From: Tritrichomonas foetus
Lineage: Eukaryota; Parabasalia; Tritrichomonadida; Tritrichomonadidae
Direction: 5' to 3'
NCBI GenBank assembly: GCA_001839685.1
Contig: MLAK01000046.1
Coordinates: forward strand, 90,663-133,210
DNA: 42,548 bases
The notes beneath the pieces were generated by a model that did not search any database, was not told the DNA's origin, and saw only the letters and a program-made list of their open reading frames with translations. Shown piece after piece: positions 9,057 to 17,945 of this stretch; the first letter of the stretch is position 1, and each line of letters begins with the position of its first letter. A program made the translations under genes and the position numbers.

Positions 9057-9510
9057 TCAATTTGTGAAATGCCGATAGAAAACAGATAATCCAAATACAA
9101 ATACAAAAATTCNAAAATTCAAAAATNCAAAAATCCAAAATTTCGAAAATTCACAAAAAGAGAAAGAAAAAGAAAATAATATCTCTCAATTGATATTTGT
9201 TTGTGAATTTAATTCGCCTTATCTTTCGAATTAATTTTCTTTTCTTTTTCTATTTTCTATTTTCTTCTTTATTGAGTTATCTGTCTCTCTAATATAGAAA
9301 TATTTCACAAATTATATTCATCAAAGAAAAACACACTTGTATATTTATCATTCAATAAATCGCTGCAATATCAAATGAAAGAATAAAATGAAAAAGAAGA
9401 AAGAAGAAGAAGAAAGAAGAAAAAAGTAATCAAGGTGAAACAACAAATGAAGAGAGTCATGAAAAGAAAGATTTTCAAAATATAAAAAAAGTATTTAGAT
9501 AAAAAATTGT
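9057..9510. other. SCAMP upstream spacer with A-rich repeats
   Basis: No gene seen. The minus strand reads TCACAAAT at 9067-9060, 4-11 nt before the SCAMP ATG. A short array of AAAATTCAAAAAT-like units occupies about 9100-9160 and contains two ambiguous bases (9113, 9127). A GAAGAA purine tract lies at 9385-9427. Confidence 0.55.
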
Positions 9511-10092
9511 TTAACGGTTTGACTTAGCAATACGTTCAAGTTCATCCTTCTTCTTGACGGCATAAGATTCTGGGGCGTTTCTTGAAGCGGCTGAAAGTTC
9601 GTCTGCAAGNCATTCGGAGATAGTTCTTGATGAACGGAATGCTGCTTTGCGGGCACCTTCTGTAAGTAATGAAAGTGCTTGGTTAACACGACGAAGTGGG
9701 GAAACATCACATGCTTGACGACGAACTGTACCTCCAACTCCAATACGTGTTGAATCTTCACGAGCTCCACAATTTTGAACGGCTTTAACGAAAACAACAA
9801 TTGGATTTTCGCCTGTGGAAAGATTGATAAGTTCGAAGGCTTGACGAACAATGCGAATAGTCATAAGTTTCTTACCGGTGTTACGACCATGCATCATAAG
9901 ATAATTACAAAGACGTTCAACAAGTGGACAATTAACTTTATGAAACATCTTATTTTGATAGCGTCCTGCTGTATGTGGAACCATAACATGTTGTTTTTCA
10001 TGAACTGAGATATAATCAACAAGAGCTTTATCAAGTTGATCAAAATCGACATCGGCGTATGACCACTTACCAAAGAGTTTGACGTCTTCCAT
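9511..10092 (-). CDS. RPS5: 40S ribosomal protein S5 (uS7)
   Basis: 193 residues, the usual length for eukaryotic uS7 without the long N-terminal extension of animals. Diagnostic segments are [13 protein letters not shown] near residue 40, the RNA-binding stretch [21 protein letters not shown], and the highly conserved [20 protein letters not shown] and [18 protein letters not shown], ending in the basic [22 protein letters not shown]. uS7 binds the 3' major domain of 18S rRNA and lines the E site of the small subunit. ATG at 10092; the stop overlaps TAAA. An 11-bp element shared with the uS2 gene lies 12-22 nt upstream. Residue 161 is ambiguous (N at 9610). Codons are less AT-biased than in neighbours, as expected for a highly expressed gene. 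Confidence 0.97.
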   Translation of the reverse strand: MEDVKLFGKWSYADVDFDQLDKALVDYISVHEKQHVMVPHTAGRYQNKMFHKVNCPLVERLCNYLMMHGRNTGKKLMTIRIVRQAFELINLSTGENPIVVFVKAVQNCGAREDSTRIGVGGTVRRQACDVSPLRRVNQALSLLTEGARKAAFRSSRTISEXLADELSAASRNAPESYAVKKKDELERIAKSNR

Positions 10093-10941
10093 GGATGGGG
10101 AAAGGCCGTACTTTGAGCCGTAACCGTAATTGGCAATTCAATAGTGTTTCTATACTTATCGGACTTTTTTTATATCAAATGTCATCTATGTTTGGATGTT
10201 ATTTCTTAGTTTATTTGGTCTTGAGTTTTTTTCATTTGATGTGTGTCGCTTATGGACACTTCTATGGTCGAAAAAGTGCTCCTAATGGACAAAAATAGTT
10301 AAGTATTCAAAAATTATATTAACATAATAAAACTTGTGCAAAAAATGTCACAATAGAAAAAATAACCCTAAATATAAAATCATTAATACTTTATGAATCT
10401 GAAAGTTCCTAAATAAATTAAGTAAAATAGATTCTCGCCAATTTATGATCAAAATCTTCTCTATACCTTTTCCTTGATAAAATTCCTCAAATTATTATTT
10501 GAATAGAAAGGCCTTACTTGTCGCAGAACCGTAATTTACAATTCTATTTTACTTGTGTACTTAACACTGATATACTTTATTCCATCTTTTCATGTTTATA
10601 TGGACATTGTAGAGATCAAGAAAGAGAAAAAAAAAAAAAAAATAATGTGTGATTGATTCTTTTTGTTGCATCAGACAATGAAATGCAAACATGTGATGGA
10701 ATAAATCATATTCGCATGCTTGAAAATCATGCCATTTAATATTATTCACTGATGATTTGGGAGAAATGTGGACAATGAAAAAACTGTTTTAATAACAATA
10801 AAGATTTATTAAGAATAACATAAAAATTATAAACTATTTTCAAATTAATATCAATCTTCAGGATTTTCACAACGATATAGCTAATAAATGCTATTTTCTA
10901 TCAAGAAAGAAATAAAAGTTAAGAAAATATCAAAAAATACA
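10093..10941. promoter_or_regulatory. RPS5 upstream region with duplicated promoter block
   Basis: On the minus strand AAAGTACGGCC lies at 10114-10104, and upstream of it two further TTACGG repeats reach 10133. A diverged copy of the same roughly 60-bp block is seen at 10507-10566 (shared AAAGGCC, TACTT, AACCGTAATT, CAATTC in the same order). A TTATGGAC-type repeat lies at 10250-10293. A run of 17 A/AAAT bases is at 10627-10645. No supported gene occupies 10300-10941, which is also the 3' flank of the prolidase gene. Confidence 0.5.
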
Positions 10942-12279
10942 TTATTTAGCCATTAATTTTTCAATTTCTTCAATTGATTTCGGACAAGTAGAAGAGAGCA
11001 CCTCCCTTCCATCCTCTGTCACAAGAACATCATCTTCAATTCTGATTCCAGCAACGTCTTTCGCAAGCTGGAGTGCCCTCTCGAAATTGACAATGCTGTA
11101 CTTGGGGTCATCTTTTGATCTTTCAAGCCTTACTCGATGGAAGTATATTCCAGGTTCGATAGAAATTATCATATTTGGTACAAGAGTTGTATTTATTTCA
11201 TATGAATCTTTAATTTGTGAGTCTTTTGTTGAAAAGTATGTTTGGTCGTGCACATTACAACCAATGTGATGTGAAATATTATGTGGACAGAATAATCGAG
11301 CGACATCATAGTTATATTCAGCATCTTCTGGAACGACTCCAATTTTTGTACAAACGTTGAAAACCGAATGGAGTAAACCTTCAACTAATTCTGAAAAAGT
11401 AACACCAACTTTTACAGATTCAACAAGTTTGATTTGTTCTTCAAGAAGAAGGCCATAAACTAATTTCTGTTCGGCAGAGAATTTCCCATTTGCTGGGAAG
11501 GTTCGAGTGATATCTCCTGCATAGTGGTTATAAAATAAACCACAATCAAGTAATACTAAGTCTCCATCATTTACGTTTCCTGTGTTTTCGACGTAATGGA
11601 GATAAACGGAATTCTGGCCAGATGCAGCAATTGTCAAAAATGACACATCTTTACAGCCAAGTTTATAACCAGCAAGTTTGAAAGTAATTTCAATATCTTG
11701 TTCAGTCATTCCTGGTTTAACAGTTTTCATAACTTCAACTAAAGCTTTCCCAGTCAGCTGACTGGCAGTCCGGAGTGCTTCAACTTCGTGCGGGAATTTG
11801 ACTCTTCGAGCAATTCCAACAGCAGGCAATAAGTCGACAGGATTGATTTGCCCAAGTTTGGTGAGAGCAATTAATAGATCTTCACGAATTTGGCTTGGCT
11901 CGATATAAATATTTTGAGATTTGCAAGAAACGAAGAAGTCTACGATATTTTCATTGGCGACTTCATCAACTCCGGTCAATTTGACGATACTTTCGGTTGT
12001 TGGAATGGGTCCTGTCCAAATCTCATATTTTTCTCCATATGATGGAATCGAGAGACATGATCGTCCTGTTGCAATATCAATTAAAATAGTCGAGTCTGGT
12101 TTGTTCCAGCCAGTGAGCCAGAAAAATAACGCTTCTTGAGTGAAGGCTAATTCGGATTCTGAATAAGGCTCTTTGGGCTGGCTTGGCGAGAAATAGATAA
12201 TAACGCCTTCATTAATACAATTATCATGGAATACTTTAACAACAGCGTCGCGGTGTAGTTTGAAACAGCTTCCGTCCAT
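10942..12279 (-). CDS. M24 prolidase / aminopeptidase P-like metallopeptidase
   Basis: 445 residues from the first ATG at 12279. An AMP_N-type N-terminal domain (residues about 5-140, with ALFFWLTGWNKPDS) precedes a pita-bread M24 catalytic domain. All five metal ligands are visible: Asp245 in LLDCG, Asp256 in AGDITRTF, His337 in NISHHIGCNVHD, Glu375 in SIEPGIYF and Glu415 in GIRIEDDVLVTEDG. Enzymes of this family remove or split residues next to proline, in the cytosol, using two Mn or Zn ions. Length and layout resemble the roughly 50-kDa M24 aminopeptidase P-like protease described in Trichomonas vaginalis (recalled). No signal peptide. TCACAATT lies at 12301-12294, about 20 nt upstream of the ATG. 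PEPD-type dipeptidase versus aminopeptidase P cannot be decided from sequence alone. Confidence 0.92.
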   Translation of the reverse strand: MDGSCFKLHRDAVVKVFHDNCINEGVIIYFSPSQPKEPYSESELAFTQEALFFWLTGWNKPDSTILIDIATGRSCLSIPSYGEKYEIWTGPIPTTESIVKLTGVDEVANENIVDFFVSCKSQNIYIEPSQIREDLLIALTKLGQINPVDLLPAVGIARRVKFPHEVEALRTASQLTGKALVEVMKTVKPGMTEQDIEITFKLAGYKLGCKDVSFLTIAASGQNSVYLHYVENTGNVNDGDLVLLDCGLFYNHYAGDITRTFPANGKFSAEQKLVYGLLLEEQIKLVESVKVGVTFSELVEGLLHSVFNVCTKIGVVPEDAEYNYDVARLFCPHNISHHIGCNVHDQTYFSTKDSQIKDSYEINTTLVPNMIISIEPGIYFHRVRLERSKDDPKYSIVNFERALQLAKDVAGIRIEDDVLVTEDGREVLSSTCPKSIEEIEKLMAK

Positions 12280-12594
12280 TTGTGTAAATGAAGAATTGTG
12301 ATCTGAAGAAAACGATAACACCTTTTATCTCAATTTTTCTTGAGATTCTCACAATTCTAACCAAACGTTCAGATCACTTTTTGCTATTTCAATTATTTCT
12401 TTCTAAATTGATGGATGTGAAAAAGAGCGGATTCATTCCAAAAACGATTTATCTATTGTCCTACTGAAATCGGCAATATTAAGGATAATATTTTCCTTAT
12501 TAGTGATTCTGTAAAATTAACTTCTAGATGAAGAGGATGATTTAATATATCACTTTTTGAATGTAGAAATCCGGTTTTATTTTAAAACGTACAA
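12280..12594. promoter_or_regulatory. Divergent promoter, prolidase and MYCBP
   Basis: A 315-bp AT-rich spacer between two divergent starts. TCACAATT on the minus strand (12301-12294) is a good initiator candidate for the prolidase. No TCA initiator is evident in the last 30 nt before the MYCBP ATG, where the sequence is TTTTAAAACGTACAA. No other reading frame. Confidence 0.4.
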
Positions 12595-12864
12595 ATGGAA
12601 AATAAACGCGAAGCATTCCGTAAATACCTCGACAACGGCGGTGTTCTCGATTCACTCACACGTGTATTAGTTGCTCTTTACGAAGAACCAGAAAATCCAG
12701 AAGATGCTCTTGAATATATTAAACAGTTTTTAGGATCTCCAAACGGCGTCGACGTGGAGAGTCTTCAAAAGGAAAACGAAGAACTCGAACAACAAGTTGC
12801 AACATTAAAAGAAAGAGTTACAGAATTAAAAACTCAACTCGGAATTGAAAACGAAGCCGAATAA
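12595..12864 (+). CDS. MYCBP: MYCBP/AMY-1-like protein, 89 aa
   Basis: Short protein with the full MYCBP layout. The N-terminal motif KREAFRKYLDNGGVLDSLTR is followed by VLVALYEEPENPEDALEYIKQFLG, a close match to the animal protein, then a short C-terminal coiled coil (residues about 52-85, Glu/Leu heptads). In animals MYCBP binds Myc and AKAPs; in the alga Chlamydomonas the homologue FAP174 is a flagellar protein that docks on an AKAP via its dimerisation domain (family knowledge). In a flagellate without an evident Myc, the AKAP/flagellar role is the more likely one (inference). ATG is well placed and the codons are relatively GC-rich, suggesting good expression. Confidence 0.93.
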   Translation: MENKREAFRKYLDNGGVLDSLTRVLVALYEEPENPEDALEYIKQFLGSPNGVDVESLQKENEELEQQVATLKERVTELKTQLGIENEAE

Positions 12865-13010
12865 GTTTATTTTACACAAAAATCGTAATATATTAAGTTT
12901 TTTAAAAAGCACTCAAATCATTTCCTGAACAACTATTTATTCATAATTTAAATTTAAAAATATTTTTTACAATTACTTTTTTTTTTTAAACATTTTTAAT
13001 ATGTATATGT

Positions 13011-14441
13011 TTATTCATCAAAAAGTTTTGAAAGACAGCCAAATATATATTGAGCACTTTGTGCAATTTCTTCATTTTCATTCTCTATTAAATCTGAAAT
13101 AGTTTCACATAACCAATCTTGCCCTTTTATGCATTCAGCCCAATTAGTCAATTGAGAAGTATTATAAATTTCTAATATAATATTTAAAGCATCAAGCCCA
13201 ACCAAATTTGCCATATCATCATCATATGTTAGAATTTGTTGAAGACAGTTAAAAAAATTATTATTCATTAAAGAATCAATGACATCTTGATAACGTGTTG
13301 TTACCATAAAACATAAAGTACGACAACATTCAATACATATTATAAAAGATGCTTTTTGAGCTAATTCAAAAAGGGTTTCAAAATATGGTGATCCAATAAC
13401 TACATATGTCAGCATTGGATCATTTAGCATAATCGAACCAAGGTCAATAATTACATTTTTTATTTGCTCAGTACGATAAGAATTGTAGTGAATTTGAATA
13501 CTGGCACTATTCAATAATTCACTTGTAAAGAATTGATTACATAAATCAATATCATGATTACAAATGATTCTAAGGAAGTAGAGTGCAGTTTTAAATATTG
13601 GAAATGGCGTTTCACTTGTTAACGATTCTTGAAAAATTGAGACTAGATACCCAGAATTGATAATTTCTGGTTTTATTTGCGGATTATTAATAAGGAGGTG
13701 TCTGACAGCTTGAATTGAAAGCCTAGATAAATCTATTTGCTTAGATAGAACAAAATTATTCAATGGTCTTAATAGTGGAATCAAGGCAGCTAAAAATTCT
13801 GAGCTTATTTGGCCCATCATCAAAGCTTTTATTATCATTGCAACTTCTTTATCAAGTGGATTTTCATTAAATGTATCGTATAAATATATAACTTGTTCTT
13901 CGGCATGATTGGAAAGAAAATCTTCATTAAATCCAGGAATAAATCGAATAATTCCAGCAAGTGCAGCAAACAAAGGCTTAAGGAAAGGCTTATTTTCATC
14001 ATCTTGTAACATTTGTATAAGTAAATTAGTCAATCCAGATGAATGAATTACCTGGCATCCTTCAGGAATTGAACAATAATAATAGCCAATAATTTTCAAA
14101 GCGTTTAAAATATCTTCTTCACTTCTTTTCTTATTAATTAATTTAAATAGATCTTCATGCACATTAAATGCCATAAACTTATCAAAAGGGAAAGGACATA
14201 ATTCTAAAGTAATAACTATGGATTTTAAACAACTTGAAATAACATGAGGATTGGGACTATCCTTTTTTAATTCATTGCTTAATGGAATAAAATGTAAAGG
14301 AAGTTGTGTAATCATTTTTTCATCTTCGCTTCTCATCGGTTTCTCTCTATGTCTCATTTCTCTTGGCATATCACTATTGTATCGAATTCTTTCTCCTTTT
14401 CCATCAGCATACACAGTAGAAACATGAAAAGAATCCGTCAT
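13011..14441 (-). CDS. Armadillo-like helical repeat protein, 476 aa
   Basis: The first ATG is at 14441 (MTDSFHVST). Residues 1-45 are polar and probably disordered. The rest is a continuous set of short amphipathic helices with recurring hydrophobic patterns such as ALKIIGYYYCSIPEG, TALYFLRIICNH, ECCRTLCFMVTTRYQDVIDSLM and ALNIILEIYNT, spaced about 40 residues apart, as in armadillo/importin-alpha-like folds. No importin-beta-binding region or catalytic motif. Trichomonads encode many such proteins (recalled), mostly uncharacterised. A TCAATTC initiator-like sequence lies upstream of the ATG. Binding to peptides or to other proteins is likely; partner unknown. Confidence 0.75.
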   Translation of the reverse strand: MTDSFHVSTVYADGKGERIRYNSDMPREMRHREKPMRSEDEKMITQLPLHFIPLSNELKKDSPNPHVISSCLKSIVITLELCPFPFDKFMAFNVHEDLFKLINKKRSEEDILNALKIIGYYYCSIPEGCQVIHSSGLTNLLIQMLQDDENKPFLKPLFAALAGIIRFIPGFNEDFLSNHAEEQVIYLYDTFNENPLDKEVAMIIKALMMGQISSEFLAALIPLLRPLNNFVLSKQIDLSRLSIQAVRHLLINNPQIKPEIINSGYLVSIFQESLTSETPFPIFKTALYFLRIICNHDIDLCNQFFTSELLNSASIQIHYNSYRTEQIKNVIIDLGSIMLNDPMLTYVVIGSPYFETLFELAQKASFIICIECCRTLCFMVTTRYQDVIDSLMNNNFFNCLQQILTYDDDMANLVGLDALNIILEIYNTSQLTNWAECIKGQDWLCETISDLIENENEEIAQSAQYIFGCLSKLFDE

Positions 14442-15075
14442 TTTCAAAATACTTAGAATTGACCATTTTTCACCTCATGGGGAGGCTGGGTTTTACTTCA
14501 TATTAATATGAATTATTACGACTTGACATTTAGAACCATGTATGTGCATCTCTTAAAAATGTCTTTCTAACTTTATACTGGCATTTGCATCTTTCTAATA
14601 ACAATGACATAAGATAATATTAATCTCACCTAATTTAATTTTTAATTTACTTAGAATGAATTAATCACAAGCAAAAAATAATGTTAATAAACAAGAAATC
14701 GAAACAAAACCCAATTTTTATTTAATAATTGTTTCTGAAAAAGTCATAAATAAAAAATGTAAAATATCTATGCTAATAATAGACTTTATTATGGACACAA
14801 TTTTTTTGCTTATGGACCAAAAAGGAGCGGCGTTGCCTTTCCAAGATTATTTATTTTTTTTGTAACAAAGTTAAAATCAGTTCACCTATTTTCGTCCATA
14901 CAACAACAGGCGATACCCATAAAAATGGGAATTTGGTGCACTGAAAGCAAAACTCAAATGCCCATGGGCCTGGGTTAGGCATGGTTATGAACACGTAAAG
15001 TATTTATTGTAATCAAAAAATGATAAATAATCAAGAAAATGTAATAATAAATCAGAAGCAGTTGCTGTTTTATTT
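14442..15075. other. RPSA 3' flank with GC-richer island and TTATGGAC repeat
   Basis: No certain gene. TTATGGAC occurs twice near 14792-14818, similar to the repeats at 10250-10293. The part 14870-14995 is less AT-rich than its surroundings and contains a hairpin (CCCAT/ATGGG near 14915-14928) and a perfect 10-bp palindrome GCCCATGGGC (14960-14969). A minus-strand frame of 43 codons, 14982-14851, starts MPNPGPWAFEF and runs through the island. It could be a fragment of a repeated element or an unrecognised small gene. Confidence 0.4.
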
Positions 15076-15843
15076 TTACCAAGATTGTGTATCTGCATTT
15101 TCCCACTCTTTCTCGGATGCGTGGGCACCAGTTGGGATAGCGGCAGCAGGAGCGCTGGCTTCTGGCTCACCTTCTTGCGTGGCGGCCTCTTCACCTTCGT
15201 TATCGAGCGCATCTTGGATGCGTTGCTCATCAGAAGCATCACGGTAGAAGAAGAGATCTGGAAGAACTCTCCATTCTTGGGCTCTCAAGAGTTCACCACG
15301 GAGTCTTAAAACTTCGCGTGTGAGGAGCCACATGACGAGACCGATGGATGTCTTGTTCTTGGTGTTGCATGGAATGACGCAGTCAACGTATTCGAGATTG
15401 GCGTCTGTATCGCAGAGGGCGATGCATGGGATGTTGGCGTAGGCGGCTTCGTGGACGGCTTGTGAATCGGTATTTGGATCGCAGACGATGATAAGACGTG
15501 GTTCGACGAATTTTCCGGCAATTGAGTGGTTAGTAAAGAGACCTGGTGTGAATCTTTGGTTGATGCAAAGCGTGCCCAAGAATTGAGAGAACTTGTGGAC
15601 AGCACGTTGGCCGAATGGTTTGGCGGAAATGGCGAGGACATCACGTGGTTCATCAACGGCATAAATCATACGAGCAGCCAATAAAATTTTTTCATAGGTC
15701 ATTCCGAGGTTGATGATGTGGTTTCCGGATTTGGTGCGAGAGAAAGCGTAGTTTGTCATGCCATAGGAAAGGTTTGAGGATCCGATTTGGCATTTAGCTG
15801 CAAGCATCAGCTTGATGCTTGCTTCACGATCTGCAGCTTGCAT
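15076..15843 (-). CDS. RPSA: 40S ribosomal protein SA (uS2)
   Basis: 255 residues from the first ATG at 15843 (MQAADREASIK). Conserved uS2 segments in order: LMLAAKCQIGSSNLSYGM, IINLGMTYEKILLAARMI, VLAISAKPFGQRAVHKFSQF, FTPGLFTNHSIAGKFVEPRL, IVCDPNTDSQAVHEAAYANIP, LCDTDANLEYVDCVIPCNTK and IGLVMWLLTREVLRLRG. The C-terminus is acidic and Ala-rich and ends DTQSW, like the short acidic tail of SA proteins. It lacks the long laminin-receptor extension of animals. uS2 sits at the head-body junction of the 40S subunit near the mRNA exit. The stop is followed by AAA, a TAAA-type end. The coding region is notably GC-richer than neighbours, a sign of high expression. Confidence 0.97.
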   Translation of the reverse strand: MQAADREASIKLMLAAKCQIGSSNLSYGMTNYAFSRTKSGNHIINLGMTYEKILLAARMIYAVDEPRDVLAISAKPFGQRAVHKFSQFLGTLCINQRFTPGLFTNHSIAGKFVEPRLIIVCDPNTDSQAVHEAAYANIPCIALCDTDANLEYVDCVIPCNTKNKTSIGLVMWLLTREVLRLRGELLRAQEWRVLPDLFFYRDASDEQRIQDALDNEGEEAATQEGEPEASAPAAAIPTGAHASEKEWENADTQSW

Positions 15844-15971
15844 TCGAAAGGCATTCGTGGCCGTACTTTTCACTACTTTATTATATCGGATAAGGTGAAA
15901 TTGATTATTGGGTTTCTCCTTATTACGTTTATTAATGTTTGACCATAAAATAGCTTTTCTATTTAAATTGA
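15844..15971. promoter_or_regulatory. RPSA promoter with two shared motifs
   Basis: On the minus strand AAAGTACGGCC (15869-15859) lies 16-26 nt before the uS2 ATG and is identical to the element before RPS5. Further upstream, plus-strand 15890-15902 reads ATAAGGTGAAATT, a 13-mer found again upstream of the RRM gene (24776-24788) in the same orientation relative to transcription. Confidence 0.55.
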
Positions 15972-17375
15972 ATTATTTACATTTTTCCAGAAGTGATACT
16001 CTATAAAGAACAACCATTACATCTCTTTAATGATCAATTAAATCTGTTAACAAACCATTTTAATAAAGATGAAGAAATCGATGATCAAATAAAAAATGTT
16101 ATTGTTGAACAAATTAATAATTTTTTAATTATTAATGATGACCAATATAATAATACATTCCAAGACAAAATTGATATTATTACAGATTTATTCCAAAAAT
16201 TTAACATAAATTTTATTGATTTTGATATTTTATCAAACATAATTCCCAAATTATTTTCTTTACTTCAAAATGAGCAATATATTCATTCTATAATTATGTG
16301 TTTCATATCACTTACATATCAGAGCACTAATTTGATATTATATTTTCTGAATCAAAACATGCTTGACTTTTTATTCGGTGCATTTTTCCATCAAATTGTT
16401 TTTTTACCAGAAATTATTGATGCTTTTGCTAGAATTTCTTCTTCAAGTACAGAAACTCACGAAATAATGATATCATATCTCATCAAACAGAATGGATTGC
16501 ATGCAATTCTTAGACGACTCACCAAAACTCAAATTAGTGAAGAAAAAATAAAATCGTTCGTCAATTTTTTATATTCAATTTCTATTTTCCCCATTAAAAC
16601 TCAATTCCAAACTATTTTTTTGGATGATTTCATTGAATGCATTGATTCATTAATTCAATCACCATTTAAATCATCACTTCCAATTCTTGCTAGAACTGTT
16701 AGAAATTTGGTTAATTACTTGAATGAAATTCCAGATTCATTTTTTGATAACTTTATCATTGATAATCTCTTTAATAAAATGATGTTGGATAATGAGGAAA
16801 TGATATCATATACTTGCATTTCAATCGGTATTATACGATATAAAAAAGATATTGTCATTAACATAAAACCAATTGTTGAGTTAATAAATCATTCGTCAAT
16901 CAAAGTGGTGATTTCTTCATCATGGTGTTTGGCAGTATTAAGTTATTTTGATTCCAATATTGGTAAAGAGTTTTTATCAGAGAAATATCTATTAATATTA
17001 ATGGATTATTTTAATAATGGATCATATGAGAACAAAATTGATTTATCATTCCAAATCATCATATTTTCCGAATTACTACCTTTTCAATTGTTTTGGAATT
17101 TAGGGAGAAATGGACTATTTTCAATTTTTGCCGAGATTCTCAATACAAAATCAATATTTTTACTTGAAAGGTTATTACGTTTGTTATTGAATATAATTCT
17201 TTTTAATGAAACAAATGTCGACAATAATCGAAATTTAGATTTTCCTGAATTTTTCAATGAAATTTTGTTAACAATCAAAGACATTCAACGAACTGATAGT
17301 TTTAATGAACTCCAGTCAACAAGGATACCAGAATATATAGAATCAATATTGTCTAAATTTCAAATAAATGATTAA
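15972..17375 (+). CDS. Armadillo-like protein reading frame lacking an ATG start
   Basis: The frame is open from 15972 to the stop at 17373-17375, about 467 codons, but has no Met until codon 102 of the conserved-looking part (16296). The product is all-helical with recurring short hydrophobic helices (DILSNIIPKLFSLLQN, EIIDAFARISSSSTETH, VISSSWCLAVLSYF, LERLLRLLLNIILF), consistent with an armadillo/HEAT-like solenoid and comparable with the gene at 13011. An ATG at 15935 is open for 23 codons but out of frame by one base, so a single indel, real or from sequencing, would supply a start. Alternatively the gene is 5'-truncated. Very AT-rich codon use, with runs of Ile/Asn/Leu. Divergent from RPSA. 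Function unknown. Confidence 0.6.
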   Translation: MIYIFPEVILYKEQPLHLFNDQLNLLTNHFNKDEEIDDQIKNVIVEQINNFLIINDDQYNNTFQDKIDIITDLFQKFNINFIDFDILSNIIPKLFSLLQNEQYIHSIIMCFISLTYQSTNLILYFLNQNMLDFLFGAFFHQIVFLPEIIDAFARISSSSTETHEIMISYLIKQNGLHAILRRLTKTQISEEKIKSFVNFLYSISIFPIKTQFQTIFLDDFIECIDSLIQSPFKSSLPILARTVRNLVNYLNEIPDSFFDNFIIDNLFNKMMLDNEEMISYTCISIGIIRYKKDIVINIKPIVELINHSSIKVVISSSWCLAVLSYFDSNIGKEFLSEKYLLILMDYFNNGSYENKIDLSFQIIIFSELLPFQLFWNLGRNGLFSIFAEILNTKSIFLLERLLRLLLNIILFNETNVDNNRNLDFPEFFNEILLTIKDIQRTDSFNELQSTRIPEYIESILSKFQIND

Positions 17376-17945
17376 TAATAATACTTTCGATATTCAAATT
17401 CTAATGGAATTAATGTTATGATCAAGAAGTTTTGAAACGAATTTTACCTTTTTCGAATAAAATATTTTAGATAGCTGAAATTCTCAATTAATTCTATCAC
17501 CTCTTTTCCCCACAGATAATTCACCATTATCAATATTATTAATACTTCAAAAATTGCCGAAATTTTAATAGTACTAAAATTCGACTACTAACAATAAATA
17601 AATAATTTATTTAAAGTAAATATGTTATATAACATAGATATTCAATTATTCATCCCATATTTTGCTATTAACACTTTCCTGAGGTAATTATTACCAGAAG
17701 CATGAAGATTAAAGAATAAATGTGAATTTTATAAATATTAACATTTTCATATATGTGGATAGTAAAATGACAAGAAGCAATTGTTCTTTTTTTTTAAATA
17801 ATTATATTTTGGTGAATTTGATTTATATATTATTGACTCAACAGAATAATTTTACAAAGTGTTCATTGTGATATTAAAAGAAGAATCAACTTTTTTAATT
17901 ATCATTAAATGACGATACACGATGATTACCATCGTATTGAACTTT
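17376..17945. other. AT-rich intergenic stretch, no gene seen
   Basis: No supported reading frame. It contains a perfect 16-bp palindrome TATGTTATATAACATA at 17621-17636 and a hairpin-forming ACGATG/CATCGT pair near 17919-17935. Nothing else stands out. Confidence 0.5.

Noticed and set aside
15844..15873. Upstream GTG start for uS2 giving ten extra residues
   Set aside because: The extra codons overlap the AAAGTACGGCC promoter element, and the ATG at 15843 matches the family start.
17621..17636. 16-bp palindrome TATGTTATATAACATA as an operator
   Set aside because: A-T-only core in a very AT-rich spacer more than 700 bp from any start; chance is sufficient.
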